Assembly (NCBI GenBank): GCA_020718785.1
Contig: DYRK01000009.1
Coordinates: 1 to 9,035, forward strand
Direction: 5' to 3'
DNA length: 9,035 nucleotides
Source: Desulfatirhabdium butyrativorans
Lineage (GTDB): Bacteria; Desulfobacterota; Desulfobacteria; Desulfobacterales; DYRK01
Under the pieces are notes generated by a model. The model had not been told where the DNA came from and did no database searches. It saw nothing but the letters and a program-made list of their open reading frames with translations. Within the stretch, counting starts at the first letter, position 1, and each line of letters starts with the position of its first letter. Shown piece by piece: positions 1 through 6,330 of the stretch. Position numbers and translations under genes: made by a program.

Positions 1-2388
1 CTCAATGACGCGGCTGCGTTTTTGGTTCAGATCGAACCGGACGATCTTTCCGAACTGATCATTATGAAAGAAATGCTGATCCGCCTCGCGGATAACAGAT
101 CATACCCTGATATCTGCCGGAAAAAAATCGGCCGGGCAGCAAAAAAAATCGAAGAAAATATCAGGTTGACCGCTTCGGACCCGGCTGCCGCAAACACAGA
201 CCTTCTGACCCAGGCCGGTCACCTTATAGAAGAGGCTATGAATACAACAGAGGCAGATGATTTCCCTTCTGCTCCGGAAGATACAGTCCCGGATCAGGAA
301 GAATCTGTTTCCGCCGGACCGTCCCGGGACGCACCTGTTCCTCCGGAACCCGCTCCCCTTTCCCGTAATACTGTTGAAAAGAATATTCCTGCCGCGGATG
401 CCGCAGAGGTGAATTCTGTCACCGGGGGATATGATGATGAGGATGAGGATTCCGCTACCTCGGAAGCGGACCCCGATCTGCTGGCAGCATTCATCACCGA
501 GAGCAGCGATCTGATCCTGAACGCGGAAGAATCCCTGCTGCTGCTTGAAACAGAACCGGGGAGCATGGATGCCGTCAGCACTGTGTTCCGCGCTTTTCAT
601 ACGGTCAAAGGCACATCCGCGTTTCTGGAACTTTCCCTTATATCGGAGCTGGCACATCATGCAGAGTCCTTTCTGACGCGTATCCGCGACCATGAAATCC
701 GTTATGCCGGCGGATACACCGACCTCGCCCTGCGCTCCATTGACATACTCAAAGAACTGATCCGGTCGGTTCAGGATGTCGCGGACGGACGTCCTTTTGT
801 CAAACCGCCTGATTATGACAGATTCATGCAGATACTTATTGATCCGGAAAAAGCCGGGATAAACGATACTGAGTCCGCTCCGCCCGAATTGTTTTTCAGG
901 CTGGATGAGACCGCGGATATACGCCCGGATGTTCCGGAAAAAAGCGATCAGCAGCCACTTGATCCCTTCCGGGATGAAGCCGCGATATCTGAATCTGACA
1001 CAGAAGACACAGGAGAAGATGATCTGCCCGAAGATACCCGCGAAAGTATCTCCGGTGAAGATACGGACAGCACTCCGCGGATCATTGCGGACCGCGGAAA
1101 GCCGGAAACTTACGGCAAACTTTCCGGCTCCGCAGCCGGGGTTCATGCCTCAGCCCGGCCTGGCTACGCCGCCCCTTCACGAATATCGAAACATTTTATC
1201 GAATCATCTATCCGTGTTCCGATAAACCGGCTGGACCGCTTTATTGACATGGTCGGCGAACTGGTGGTGGCGCATTCGATGGTCGCTCAGGACGAAGCCG
1301 TGAGCGACGGCACCCACCATGAACTTATGAAAAAGGTTGTCCTTACCGGCAAAATTGTCCGTGAACTCCAGAATATGAGCATGTCCATGCGGATGATTCC
1401 CCTCAAATCCACATTTCAGAAAATGACCAGATTAGTCAGAGACCTTGCCCGCAAAGCCGGCAAAAAGGTCACGCTGCTTACCGAAGGGGAAGACACCGAA
1501 ATTGACCGTAATATGGTTGATATCATAAACGATCCGCTCGTACACATGGTCCGCAACGCGGTGGATCACGGCATCGAGATGCCCGATGTCCGGGAAAGTC
1601 AAGGCAAAGACCCTTACGGAACTGTCAGATTGTCAGCCCGGCATTCCGCGGGAAATGTCGCGGTCGAAATCAGAGATGACGGAAAAGGACTGGACCGTGA
1701 AGCTATTATCGCCAAAGCTGTTGAGACCGGTTTCATCTCTGAAAGCGAAAAAAACCGGGTATTCGGCGACCGCGAACTCTTCAATCTTATCTTTGAGCCG
1801 GGTTTTTCCACGGCAAAAGTTGTGAGCGAGGTATCGGGCCGCGGGGTGGGAATGAACGTGGTAAAGACAAACATCGAGGCTCTTCGCGGACAGATAGAAA
1901 TACAGTCCTCTGCCGGAAAGGGAAGCACCTTCAGAATGAGTCTCCCGCTGACGCTTGCGATCATTGACGGCATGGTGGTGCGCGTGGGAGAGGAAAAATA
2001 TGTCATGCCCACCTGCGCGATTGTGCGCTCGGTCCGTCCGTCCTCCAAAGATATCACGACGGTTTTCCGCAAGGGAGAAATGCTGATTCTTCAGGGAAAA
2101 CTCATTCCTTTGTTCCGGCTGGCAGATATGTTCCGTATCCCCGGGGCTGAAAAAGACCCTGTCCGCGCCATTGTCATGGTGGTCGAAGACAGCGGGCAGT
2201 ATGCCGGCATTCTGATTGACGAACTGATCGGCAGCCAGCAGATTGTGATCAAAACCCTCGGAGAATCGCTGCGGAATATCCCCGGCATTTCCGGAAGCGC
2301 GATCATGCCCAACGGCAGGGTGGGTCTGATTCTGGATGTGGGCGGTCTTGTAAAGCTTGCAAATACGGGAGAGGGGGATCGCAGGTGA
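1..2388 (+). CDS. cheA: Chemotaxis histidine kinase CheA, 5' end outside the window
   Basis: This is the CheA sensor kinase, which autophosphorylates on an HPt histidine and phosphorylates CheY and CheB in receptor arrays. The frame is open from base 1, so the start is probably upstream; a TTG at 22 is the first possible start inside the window. Residues below count from that TTG. Residues 1-72 are a helical N-terminal extension and about 73-150 an acidic linker. The HPt domain is about 151-265, with phospho-acceptor His193 in AFHTVKGTSAF. An acidic low-complexity stretch follows (about 275-390) where a P2 domain would be expected; I see none. The P3 dimerisation helices start near 395. The kinase domain has the N box HMVRNAVDHGIE (His508, Asn512), G1 DDGKG (552-556) and G2 GRGVGM (606-611). 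The P5 CheW-like domain is about 645-780. The stop overlaps the cheR start. Identification is firm; only the true N-terminus is unknown. Confidence 0.96.
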   Translation, partial: LNDAAAFLVQIEPDDLSELIIMKEMLIRLADNRSYPDICRKKIGRAAKKIEENIRLTASDPAAANTDLLTQAGHLIEEAMNTTEADDFPSAPEDTVPDQEESVSAGPSRDAPVPPEPAPLSRNTVEKNIPAADAAEVNSVTGGYDDEDEDSATSEADPDLLAAFITESSDLILNAEESLLLLETEPGSMDAVSTVFRAFHTVKGTSAFLELSLISELAHHAESFLTRIRDHEIRYAGGYTDLALRSIDILKELIRSVQDVADGRPFVKPPDYDRFMQILIDPEKAGINDTESAPPELFFRLDETADIRPDVPEKSDQQPLDPFRDEAAISESDTEDTGEDDLPEDTRESISGEDTDSTPRIIADRGKPETYGKLSGSAAGVHASARPGYAAPSRISKHFIESSIRVPINRLDRFIDMVGELVVAHSMVAQDEAVSDGTHHELMKKVVLTGKIVRELQNMSMSMRMIPLKSTFQKMTRLVRDLARKAGKKVTLLTEGEDTEIDRNMVDIINDPLVHMVRNAVDHGIEMPDVRESQGKDPYGTVRLSARHSAGNVAVEIRDDGKGLDREAIIAKAVETGFISESEKNRVFGDRELFNLIFEPGFSTAKVVSEVSGRGVGMNVVKTNIEALRGQIEIQSSAGKGSTFRMSLPLTLAIIDGMVVRVGEEKYVMPTCAIVRSVRPSSKDITTVFRKGEMLILQGKLIPLFRLADMFRIPGAEKDPVRAIVMVVEDSGQYAGILIDELIGSQQIVIKTLGESLRNIPGISGSAIMPNGRVGLILDVGGLVKLANTGEGDRR

Positions 2389-3200
2389 TGATGAATTTCA
2401 TCTCTGCCGAACTCAGCGAAGAACAGTTTAAAAAAATCAGCCGGCTGGTTTACCGCTTATGCGGAATTCATCTGAAAGACGGCAAACAGGCCATGGTTAA
2501 AGCCCGGATTATGAAACGTCTGAGAATTCTGCATCTGTCTTCTTTCGAGGAATATCTGAGCTATATTGAAAAAGAGAAAGGCGAACTCGGGTTTCTGATT
2601 GACGTCATAACCACCAACAAAACAAATTTTTTCCGTGAACCGGAGCATTTCAATTTTCTCAGGGACGAGGTGCTGCCTGAAATGACAGACAGGCGGCTGA
2701 GATTCTGGACTGCCGCATGTTCGTCAGGGGAGGAGTCTTTTTCTCTGGCCATCCTGCTGAATGAAAAACTGCCGGACAAGGCTTTCAAAGATGTGAAAAT
2801 TTTAGCCACAGACATTTCGGCAAAAATGCTGGAAAAAGCGCGCAGAGCCGTTTACGCGGAAGATGAAATCCGGATGATTCCCCAGCCGCTGCTGCAAAAG
2901 TATTTTGTGAAAGTTCATGAGGGACCGCCCCGTGCCTATCAGGTCAAAGACGATGTCCGCTCCATGGTCAGACTCGCAAGACTGAACCTGATGGATTCAT
3001 GGCCCATGAAGGGGCTTTTCAATGTTATTTTCTGCCGTAATGTGATGATTTACTTTGACAAGCCTACCCAGCAGCGGCTAATAAACCGTCTGTGGGATTT
3101 TCTGGAACCCGGGGGCTGGCTTTTTGTCGGCCATTCGGAGGGATTGTCTGCCATCTCGCATAATTTCAGTTATATACGTCCGGCGGTTTACAGAAAATAA
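2388..3200 (+). CDS. cheR: CheR, SAM-dependent chemoreceptor glutamate methyltransferase
   Basis: CheR transfers methyl groups from S-adenosylmethionine to glutamates in the cytoplasmic helices of chemoreceptors, opposing CheB. The 270-residue length is normal. Residues 75-84 read TTNKTNFFRE, the conserved CheR segment with Arg83. The SAM-binding motif I is RFWTAACSSGEES at 105-117, followed by the acidic ATDIS (Asp142) and the hallmark FCRNVMIYFD at 215-224. The C-terminus (GHSEGL then PAVYRK) is also family-typical. I chose ATG 2388, which overlaps the cheA stop as TGATG and so suggests translational coupling. GTG 2385 and ATG 2391 are also possible, and the purine run GAGGGGG at 2371-2377 could serve any of them. 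No pentapeptide-binding or TPR extension is present. Confidence 0.96.
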   Translation: MMNFISAELSEEQFKKISRLVYRLCGIHLKDGKQAMVKARIMKRLRILHLSSFEEYLSYIEKEKGELGFLIDVITTNKTNFFREPEHFNFLRDEVLPEMTDRRLRFWTAACSSGEESFSLAILLNEKLPDKAFKDVKILATDISAKMLEKARRAVYAEDEIRMIPQPLLQKYFVKVHEGPPRAYQVKDDVRSMVRLARLNLMDSWPMKGLFNVIFCRNVMIYFDKPTQQRLINRLWDFLEPGGWLFVGHSEGLSAISHNFSYIRPAVYRK

Positions 3201-3202
3201 AC

Positions 3203-3302
3203 GGGGTCAGGGGTCAGGGGTCAGAGGTCAGAGGTGAGGGGTTGACCCCTCACCCCGAACCTCTGACCCATTCTAGTGAGGGGTTGACCTCTGACCCATT
3301 CT
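3203..3302 (+). repeat. GRGGTCA heptamer array with inverted copy and hairpin
   Basis: Five consecutive 7-bp units run from 3203 to 3237: GGGGTCA three times, GAGGTCA, then GAGGTGA. An inverted counterpart follows. TGAGGGGT (3235-3242) pairs with ACCCCTCA (3245-3252), and GGTCAGAGG (3226-3234) pairs with CCTCTGACC (3260-3268), leaving a 7-nt bulge at 3253-3259. A 16-bp direct repeat occurs at 3259-3274 and 3287-3302, and TGAGGGGTTGACC occurs at 3235-3247 and 3277-3289. The array fills almost the whole cheR-cheD1 gap and stops 8 bp before the cheD1 ATG. A related but shorter array lies at 5209-5236. No T-run follows the hairpin, so I do not call it a terminator. Confidence 0.85.
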
Positions 3303-3310
3303 GGATACAA

Positions 3311-3784
3311 ATGAGATATGTTGTTGTTGTGGGAGACATGAAGGTCGGGAGAAAAGATGACATGCTGGTAACTCATGCCCTGGGAAGCTGTCTGGGTCTG
3401 ACAGTCTATGATCCGGCAGAAAAGATCGGGGGAATGCTCCATGCCATGTTGCCGCTGTCCAAGATCAATCCCGGCAAGGCTGATGCAAATCCGTTCATGT
3501 TTGTTGACACAGGGGTTCCGAAATTATTCAGAGAAATCTATGAGATGGGGGGACAGAAATCCAGACTGATCGTCAAAGCCGCGGGCTGCGGACAGCCGTT
3601 GGGAAATAACGAAATGTTCAAAATCGGGGAAAGAAACTACACCATTTTGAAAAAGCTTCTGTGGAAAAACAATGTGCTTCTCGAATCCGAAGATGTGGGC
3701 GGAACAGTCAGCCGTACAGTCCACTTCGACTTGGCAAGCGGACAGGTCATTATCAGCAGCGGAGGTGTGAAAAGACTGCTGTAA
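3311..3784 (+). CDS. cheD: CheD1, chemoreceptor glutamine deamidase with intact catalytic residues
   Basis: CheD deamidates receptor glutamines to glutamate, can hydrolyse receptor methyl esters, and in CheC-containing bacteria exchanges between receptor and CheC. The 157-residue protein has the N-terminal pattern VVGDMKVG, then VTHALGSC, LHAMLP, FVDTGVPKL, KIGERNY and LLESEDVGGT. Thr21, Cys27 and His44 fall at the same numbers as the Thermotoga maritima CheD active site, so this copy should be catalytically competent. I chose ATG 3311 because it aligns with CheD2 and preserves this numbering. The frame is open upstream to a TTG at 3242, but that part is encoded by the repeat. The Shine-Dalgarno is poor: only GGA at 3303-3305, remnant-like against the GGAG before cheD2. 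The gene lies between cheR and the receptor. Confidence 0.94.
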   Translation: MRYVVVVGDMKVGRKDDMLVTHALGSCLGLTVYDPAEKIGGMLHAMLPLSKINPGKADANPFMFVDTGVPKLFREIYEMGGQKSRLIVKAAGCGQPLGNNEMFKIGERNYTILKKLLWKNNVLLESEDVGGTVSRTVHFDLASGQVIISSGGVKRLL

Positions 3785-3786
3785 AA

Positions 3787-3821
3787 AGTGAGAAGTGAGA
3801 AATGAGAAGTGAGAAATGGGA
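3787..3821 (+). repeat. ARTGAGA purine heptamer array, five units
   Basis: Five 7-bp units run without a break just after the cheD1 stop: AGTGAGA, AGTGAGA, AATGAGA, AGTGAGA and AATGGGA. The array lies between cheD1 and the receptor gene. A 23-bp stretch of it (3793-3815) recurs exactly at 7956-7978, across the end of cheB. It has no inverted symmetry and no T-run, so I see no reason to call it a terminator. Confidence 0.85.
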
Positions 3822-3855
3822 AATCACTTAGACGCCTTTGAATAAGGAAAGAACG

Positions 3856-4158
3856 ATGGAAGTGAAATCTTCCGGAAAAAAATTAGGCAGAATATCGCTG
3901 ATTATGATTGCGGCTTCGATTGTCATTGCAAGCGCATTCAGCAGTTACGATTATATCAGCGAAAGCCGGCAGATGAGGAAATACTTCGACGAAATCGTGA
4001 CCCCGGTTCCGCAGCGTCTTGCAAACAGCCTTCAGAAGCCGCTCTGGTTTTTAGATGAAGCTCTTGCCTGCAAACTGATCGAACTGGAGATGGAGAATGA
4101 AAGAATCTATGCGGTTGCGGTCAGAGAAGCAGACGGAAAAAAATCTTTATTGCTGTAA
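3856..4158 (+). CDS. Methyl-accepting chemotaxis protein, N-terminal fragment (frameshifted)
   Basis: This is the first part of a chemoreceptor whose reading frame breaks at an A7 run (4137-4143). ATG 3856 is preceded by AAGGAAAG (3844-3851), a strong Shine-Dalgarno at good spacing; the alternative TTG 3838 lies upstream of that site and is less likely. The 100-residue product has a basic N-terminus, one membrane segment at about 13-29, and the start of a periplasmic sensing domain (from about 31, including LQKPLWFLDEAL). After Lys96 the frame runs through four unrelated residues to a stop. The -1 frame continues directly with IFIAVKRDEKIWDIV, which completes the sensor domain and joins the C-terminal fragment from 4218. 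I do not recognise the ligand-binding domain family. Confidence 0.8.
   Translation: MEVKSSGKKLGRISLIMIAASIVIASAFSSYDYISESRQMRKYFDEIVTPVPQRLANSLQKPLWFLDEALACKLIELEMENERIYAVAVREADGKKSLLL
4137..4143 (+). other. Frameshift site in the receptor gene, slippery A_AAA_AAA
   Basis: The upstream frame reads GGA AAA AAA TCT and stops at 4158. Shifting back one base at this A7 run, or adding one A, gives GGA AAA AAA ATC TTT ATT GCT, which continues open to 5204. In the upstream frame the run has exactly the phase of a -1 slippery heptamer (X XXY YYZ with all A). The restored protein would be 449 residues. The cause may be a homopolymer sequencing error, a true mutation, or recoding by ribosomal or transcriptional slippage. 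I see no obvious stimulatory Shine-Dalgarno just upstream, so error or mutation is the simplest reading. Confidence 0.8.
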
Positions 4159-4217
4159 AACGCGATGAAAAAATATGGGATATCGTCAATTTTGACGGAA
4201 AAACAGACCGGGAAGAT

Positions 4218-5204
4218 TTGATCACGCAGAAGGAAACTGTCATTTATGAGGAAAAAACCGTCGGAACATTGGAAGTCTTTTTCACCACACGGTTCATCAG
4301 AGAATCTCTGAAACGGTTACTTATTTTTATTGTGATCAAAGTGGTGGCCATGAGCCTTGTTCTTGTGGCTGTGCTGCTGCTGATTGTGAATTTTTTTCTG
4401 GTAAAACCCGTATCAGATGTGATCCGCGGATTGGACAAAGTGGCAGGCGAAGTGGATTCGGCTTCGGACCGTGTGGCATCCACTGCCCGGCAGCTTGCAT
4501 CCGGGACATCGAAACAGGCATCCGCGGTCAGAGACACCTCTTCTTTTCTTGAAGAAATTGCGGCAATGACGCGGCAGAATACGGAAAACGTCAGTCGTGC
4601 AAATTCTCTGATGATCGCAACCTCCGCTGTGGTCGCGGAATCGGCAGATTCCATGACCCGGCTTACCCGTTCCATGGATGAAATCGCAAAATCCGGCGAA
4701 GAGACTCGGAAGGTGATTAAAACCATTGAAGAAATAGCATTTCAGACAAATCTGCTGGCACTGAACGCGGCGGTAGAGGCAGCGCGTGCCGGAGCGGCCG
4801 GAGCGGGTTTTGCCGTGGTGGCAGATGAGGTCAGAAGTCTTGCAATGCGCTCAAGCCAAGCTGCCGGAAACACCTCGGCACTGATCGAAGAATCGGTGAA
4901 GAGGACCGGAAACGGCATGCTTATGGTAGCCAAAGCCAACGGTGCTTTTATGAATGTGGCAGAAGGCGCAAAAAAGATCGGAGAACTGCTTCGCGAAGTG
5001 GCCGCGGCATCTCAGGAACAGGCACAGGGGGTCAATCAGGTCAGCAATGCAATGGCAGAAATAGACAGGGTCACTCAGGAGAATGTGGTAATTACCGCGG
5101 AATCCGCTTCTTCCATCGAAGAGATCAGAACCCAGATAGAACAGATGAAGGCTGTGGTGTTGGATCTTGCGGTCGTTATAGGGAACAAAAAACATGCGGA
5201 TTGA
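4218..5204 (+). CDS. Methyl-accepting chemotaxis protein, C-terminal signalling part (frameshifted)
   Basis: This is the second part of the receptor, in the -1 frame to the N-terminal fragment. It is open from the A7 run; TTG 4218 is the first conventional start and ATG 4350 the next, but translation probably depends on the upstream part. In the restored 449-residue numbering, the sensor domain ends with GTLEVFF, the second membrane segment is about 155-181, and Pro185 opens a very short linker with no full HAMP domain. The coiled-coil signalling domain follows, with its tip at 293-330 (EIAFQTNLLALNAAVEAARAG, written here only to Gly313, then GFAVVADEVRSLA). Candidate methylation/deamidation sites are Glu233-Glu234 and Gln387-Glu388. 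Ala314 replaces the Glu usual after ARAG. The gene sits between two cheD genes, so it is a likely CheD/CheR/CheB substrate. Confidence 0.88.
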   Translation: MITQKETVIYEEKTVGTLEVFFTTRFIRESLKRLLIFIVIKVVAMSLVLVAVLLLIVNFFLVKPVSDVIRGLDKVAGEVDSASDRVASTARQLASGTSKQASAVRDTSSFLEEIAAMTRQNTENVSRANSLMIATSAVVAESADSMTRLTRSMDEIAKSGEETRKVIKTIEEIAFQTNLLALNAAVEAARAGAAGAGFAVVADEVRSLAMRSSQAAGNTSALIEESVKRTGNGMLMVAKANGAFMNVAEGAKKIGELLREVAAASQEQAQGVNQVSNAMAEIDRVTQENVVITAESASSIEEIRTQIEQMKAVVLDLAVVIGNKKHAD

Positions 5205-5208
5205 CAAT

Positions 5209-5250
5209 GGGGTGCGGGGTCAGGGGTCCGAGGTCAGGGGCCGGTCCCCG
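5209..5250 (+). repeat. GRGGTCA-family heptamer array before cheD2
   Basis: Heptamers GGGGTGC, GGGGTCA, GGGGTCC and GAGGTCA run from 5209 to 5236, followed by GGGG and CCCC separated by five bases (5237-5249). GGGGTCAGGGGTC at 5216-5228 matches 3203-3215 exactly, so this is a second member of the array found upstream of cheD1. It starts 5 bp after the receptor stop codon. Confidence 0.75.
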
Positions 5251-5254
5251 GACA

Positions 5255-5278
5255 TCCCGATCTTTTCGGGAAAATTTT
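5255..5278 (+). terminator. Weak intrinsic terminator-like hairpin after the receptor gene
   Basis: TCCCGA (5255-5260) and TCGGGA (5266-5271) form a 6-bp stem with a 5-nt loop, followed by AAATTTT. The stem is short and the T-run has only four bases, so termination would be partial at best. Its place between the receptor stop and a candidate promoter fits a transcription-unit boundary. Confidence 0.4.
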
Positions 5279-5295
5279 CGATTGTCTGCAGCGGG

Positions 5296-5325
5296 TTGAC
5301 TTTCCGGATGATTTCAGGGTATGCT
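5296..5325 (+). promoter_or_regulatory. Candidate sigma-70-type promoter for cheD2
   Basis: TTGACT (5296-5301) and TATGCT (5320-5325) are separated by 18 bases. They match the -35 consensus at 5 of 6 positions and the -10 at 4 of 6. Transcription would start near 5332, leaving a leader of about 38 nt that contains GGAG at 5361-5364, six bases before the cheD2 ATG. Assigned by eye; such matches occur by chance. Confidence 0.4.
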
Positions 5326-5370
5326 GTTTCAGGAAAAGACCATTCATAAACTTTTTGGCTGGAGTAATAA

Positions 5371-5823
5371 ATGAGACACATCGTTTTAGTCGGAAACATG
5401 AAGGCGGGAAAAAAAGGAGACACAATTGTAACTTATGCGCTGGGCACCAGTCTGGGGCTGATTGCCTGGGATCCTGCGGCGCAAGTCGGCGGATTATTGC
5501 ATGCCATGTTACCCTTATCCCGCTCCGATCCGCAGAAAGCCGAGGCAAATCCTTGCATATTTGTTGACACAGGGGTTCCGAAACTGTTCAAAGAAGTCTG
5601 TGACATGGGCGCCCAGAAATCAAGACTGATACTTAAAGCCGTGGGATGTTCCAGACCTGTCGGCGAAAATGAGATGTTCAAAATAGGGGAAAGAAATTAC
5701 TCTGTGCTGAAAAAGATTCTGTGGAAGAACAATGTGCTTCTGGAATCCGAAGACGTGGGCGGAACAGCCAACCGGACGGTCCAGTTCGATCTCACGACAG
5801 GTCAGATCACAGTCAGCAGTTAG
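5371..5823 (+). CDS. cheD: CheD2, CheD paralogue with catalytic Cys27 replaced by Ser
   Basis: This is a 150-residue CheD homologue, 102 of 150 positions identical to CheD1 in a gapless hand alignment. It keeps VTYALG, LHAMLP, FVDTGVPKL, KIGERNY and LLESEDVGGT, including Thr21 and His44. At position 27, the nucleophilic cysteine of CheD, it has Ser (AGT at 5449-5451) in LGTS where CheD1 has LGSC. In the family this cysteine performs deamidation, so CheD2 is probably inactive or has altered chemistry, while its fold and partner-binding surfaces look preserved. It also ends seven residues earlier than CheD1. The start is clear: ATG 5371 with GGAG at 5361-5364. The reading frame is intact and conserved, which argues against simple decay. 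It lies between the receptor and cheY-cheX, with its own possible promoter. Confidence 0.92.
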   Translation: MRHIVLVGNMKAGKKGDTIVTYALGTSLGLIAWDPAAQVGGLLHAMLPLSRSDPQKAEANPCIFVDTGVPKLFKEVCDMGAQKSRLILKAVGCSRPVGENEMFKIGERNYSVLKKILWKNNVLLESEDVGGTANRTVQFDLTTGQITVSS

Positions 5824-5931
5824 ATTTCATTTTCACACCCTGTAATCAGTTCTGTCGGATACGTTATGATTTGCAGGCTACCGGCGATTCCGACTTAGGA
5901 CCCGAACCCTGAAACAAAGAGGTTAATCAAG

Positions 5932-6330
5932 ATGGCGATCAATGTACTTATTGTTGACGATAGCAGTGTCATGCGGGCGATGATTCTCAAATCTCTGCGT
6001 ATGAGCGGACTCCCGCTCGGGGAGACGCATCAGTCCGCCAACGGACAGGAAGGGCTTGAGACCCTGAACCGTCACTGGGTGGATCTGGTCATAGCAGATA
6101 TAAATATGCCGGTAATGACCGGCGAAGAGATGATAGACCGTATGAAAGAACATCCCGAAATGAAAGATATTCCTATTGTTGTCATATCCACCGAAGGAAG
6201 CGAAACAAGGCTGGAACAGCTTCAGCGGAAGGGCGCCGCTTTTATCCACAAACCTTTTTCCCCGGAAAAAATACGGGATACCATTAAAACTATTATGAAA
6301 CTGGGAGGAAGCGATGACGGAACAAATTAA
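5932..6330 (+). CDS. cheY: CheY-like single-domain response regulator
   Basis: This 132-residue protein is a bare receiver domain, the soluble CheY-type output of a chemosensory pathway. The expected residues are present: acidic pocket Asp9-Asp10, phospho-acceptor Asp56 in IADINMP, Thr87 in VISTEGS, and Lys107 in HKPF. There is no output domain. ATG 5932 has AAGAGG at 5917-5922. The last 17 bp overlap the start of cheX, so the two are likely co-translated and the CheX phosphatase probably acts on this protein. The 108-bp gap to cheD2 shows no clear promoter or terminator. Phosphate would come from the CheA of this cluster. Whether the output is a flagellar motor, pili or another target cannot be told from the window. 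Confidence 0.94.
   Translation: MAINVLIVDDSSVMRAMILKSLRMSGLPLGETHQSANGQEGLETLNRHWVDLVIADINMPVMTGEEMIDRMKEHPEMKDIPIVVISTEGSETRLEQLQRKGAAFIHKPFSPEKIRDTIKTIMKLGGSDDGTN

Noticed and set aside
100..1146. Minus-strand 348-codon open frame opposite cheA
   Set aside because: It lies entirely within the clearly coding cheA and resembles no protein family; it is a codon-bias shadow.
3226..3268. Intrinsic terminator after cheR
   Set aside because: The stem is good, but no T-run follows, and the sequence is better explained as inverted copies of the heptamer repeat.
3242..3310. N-terminal extension of CheD1 from TTG 3242
   Set aside because: The extra residues come from the intergenic repeat, are absent from CheD2, and would shift the catalytic numbering away from that of Thermotoga CheD.
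5824..5931. Small gene or regulatory RNA between cheD2 and cheY
   Set aside because: The 108 bp contain no open frame with a ribosome-binding site, no strong hairpin and no clear promoter; only the cheY ribosome-binding site is supported.
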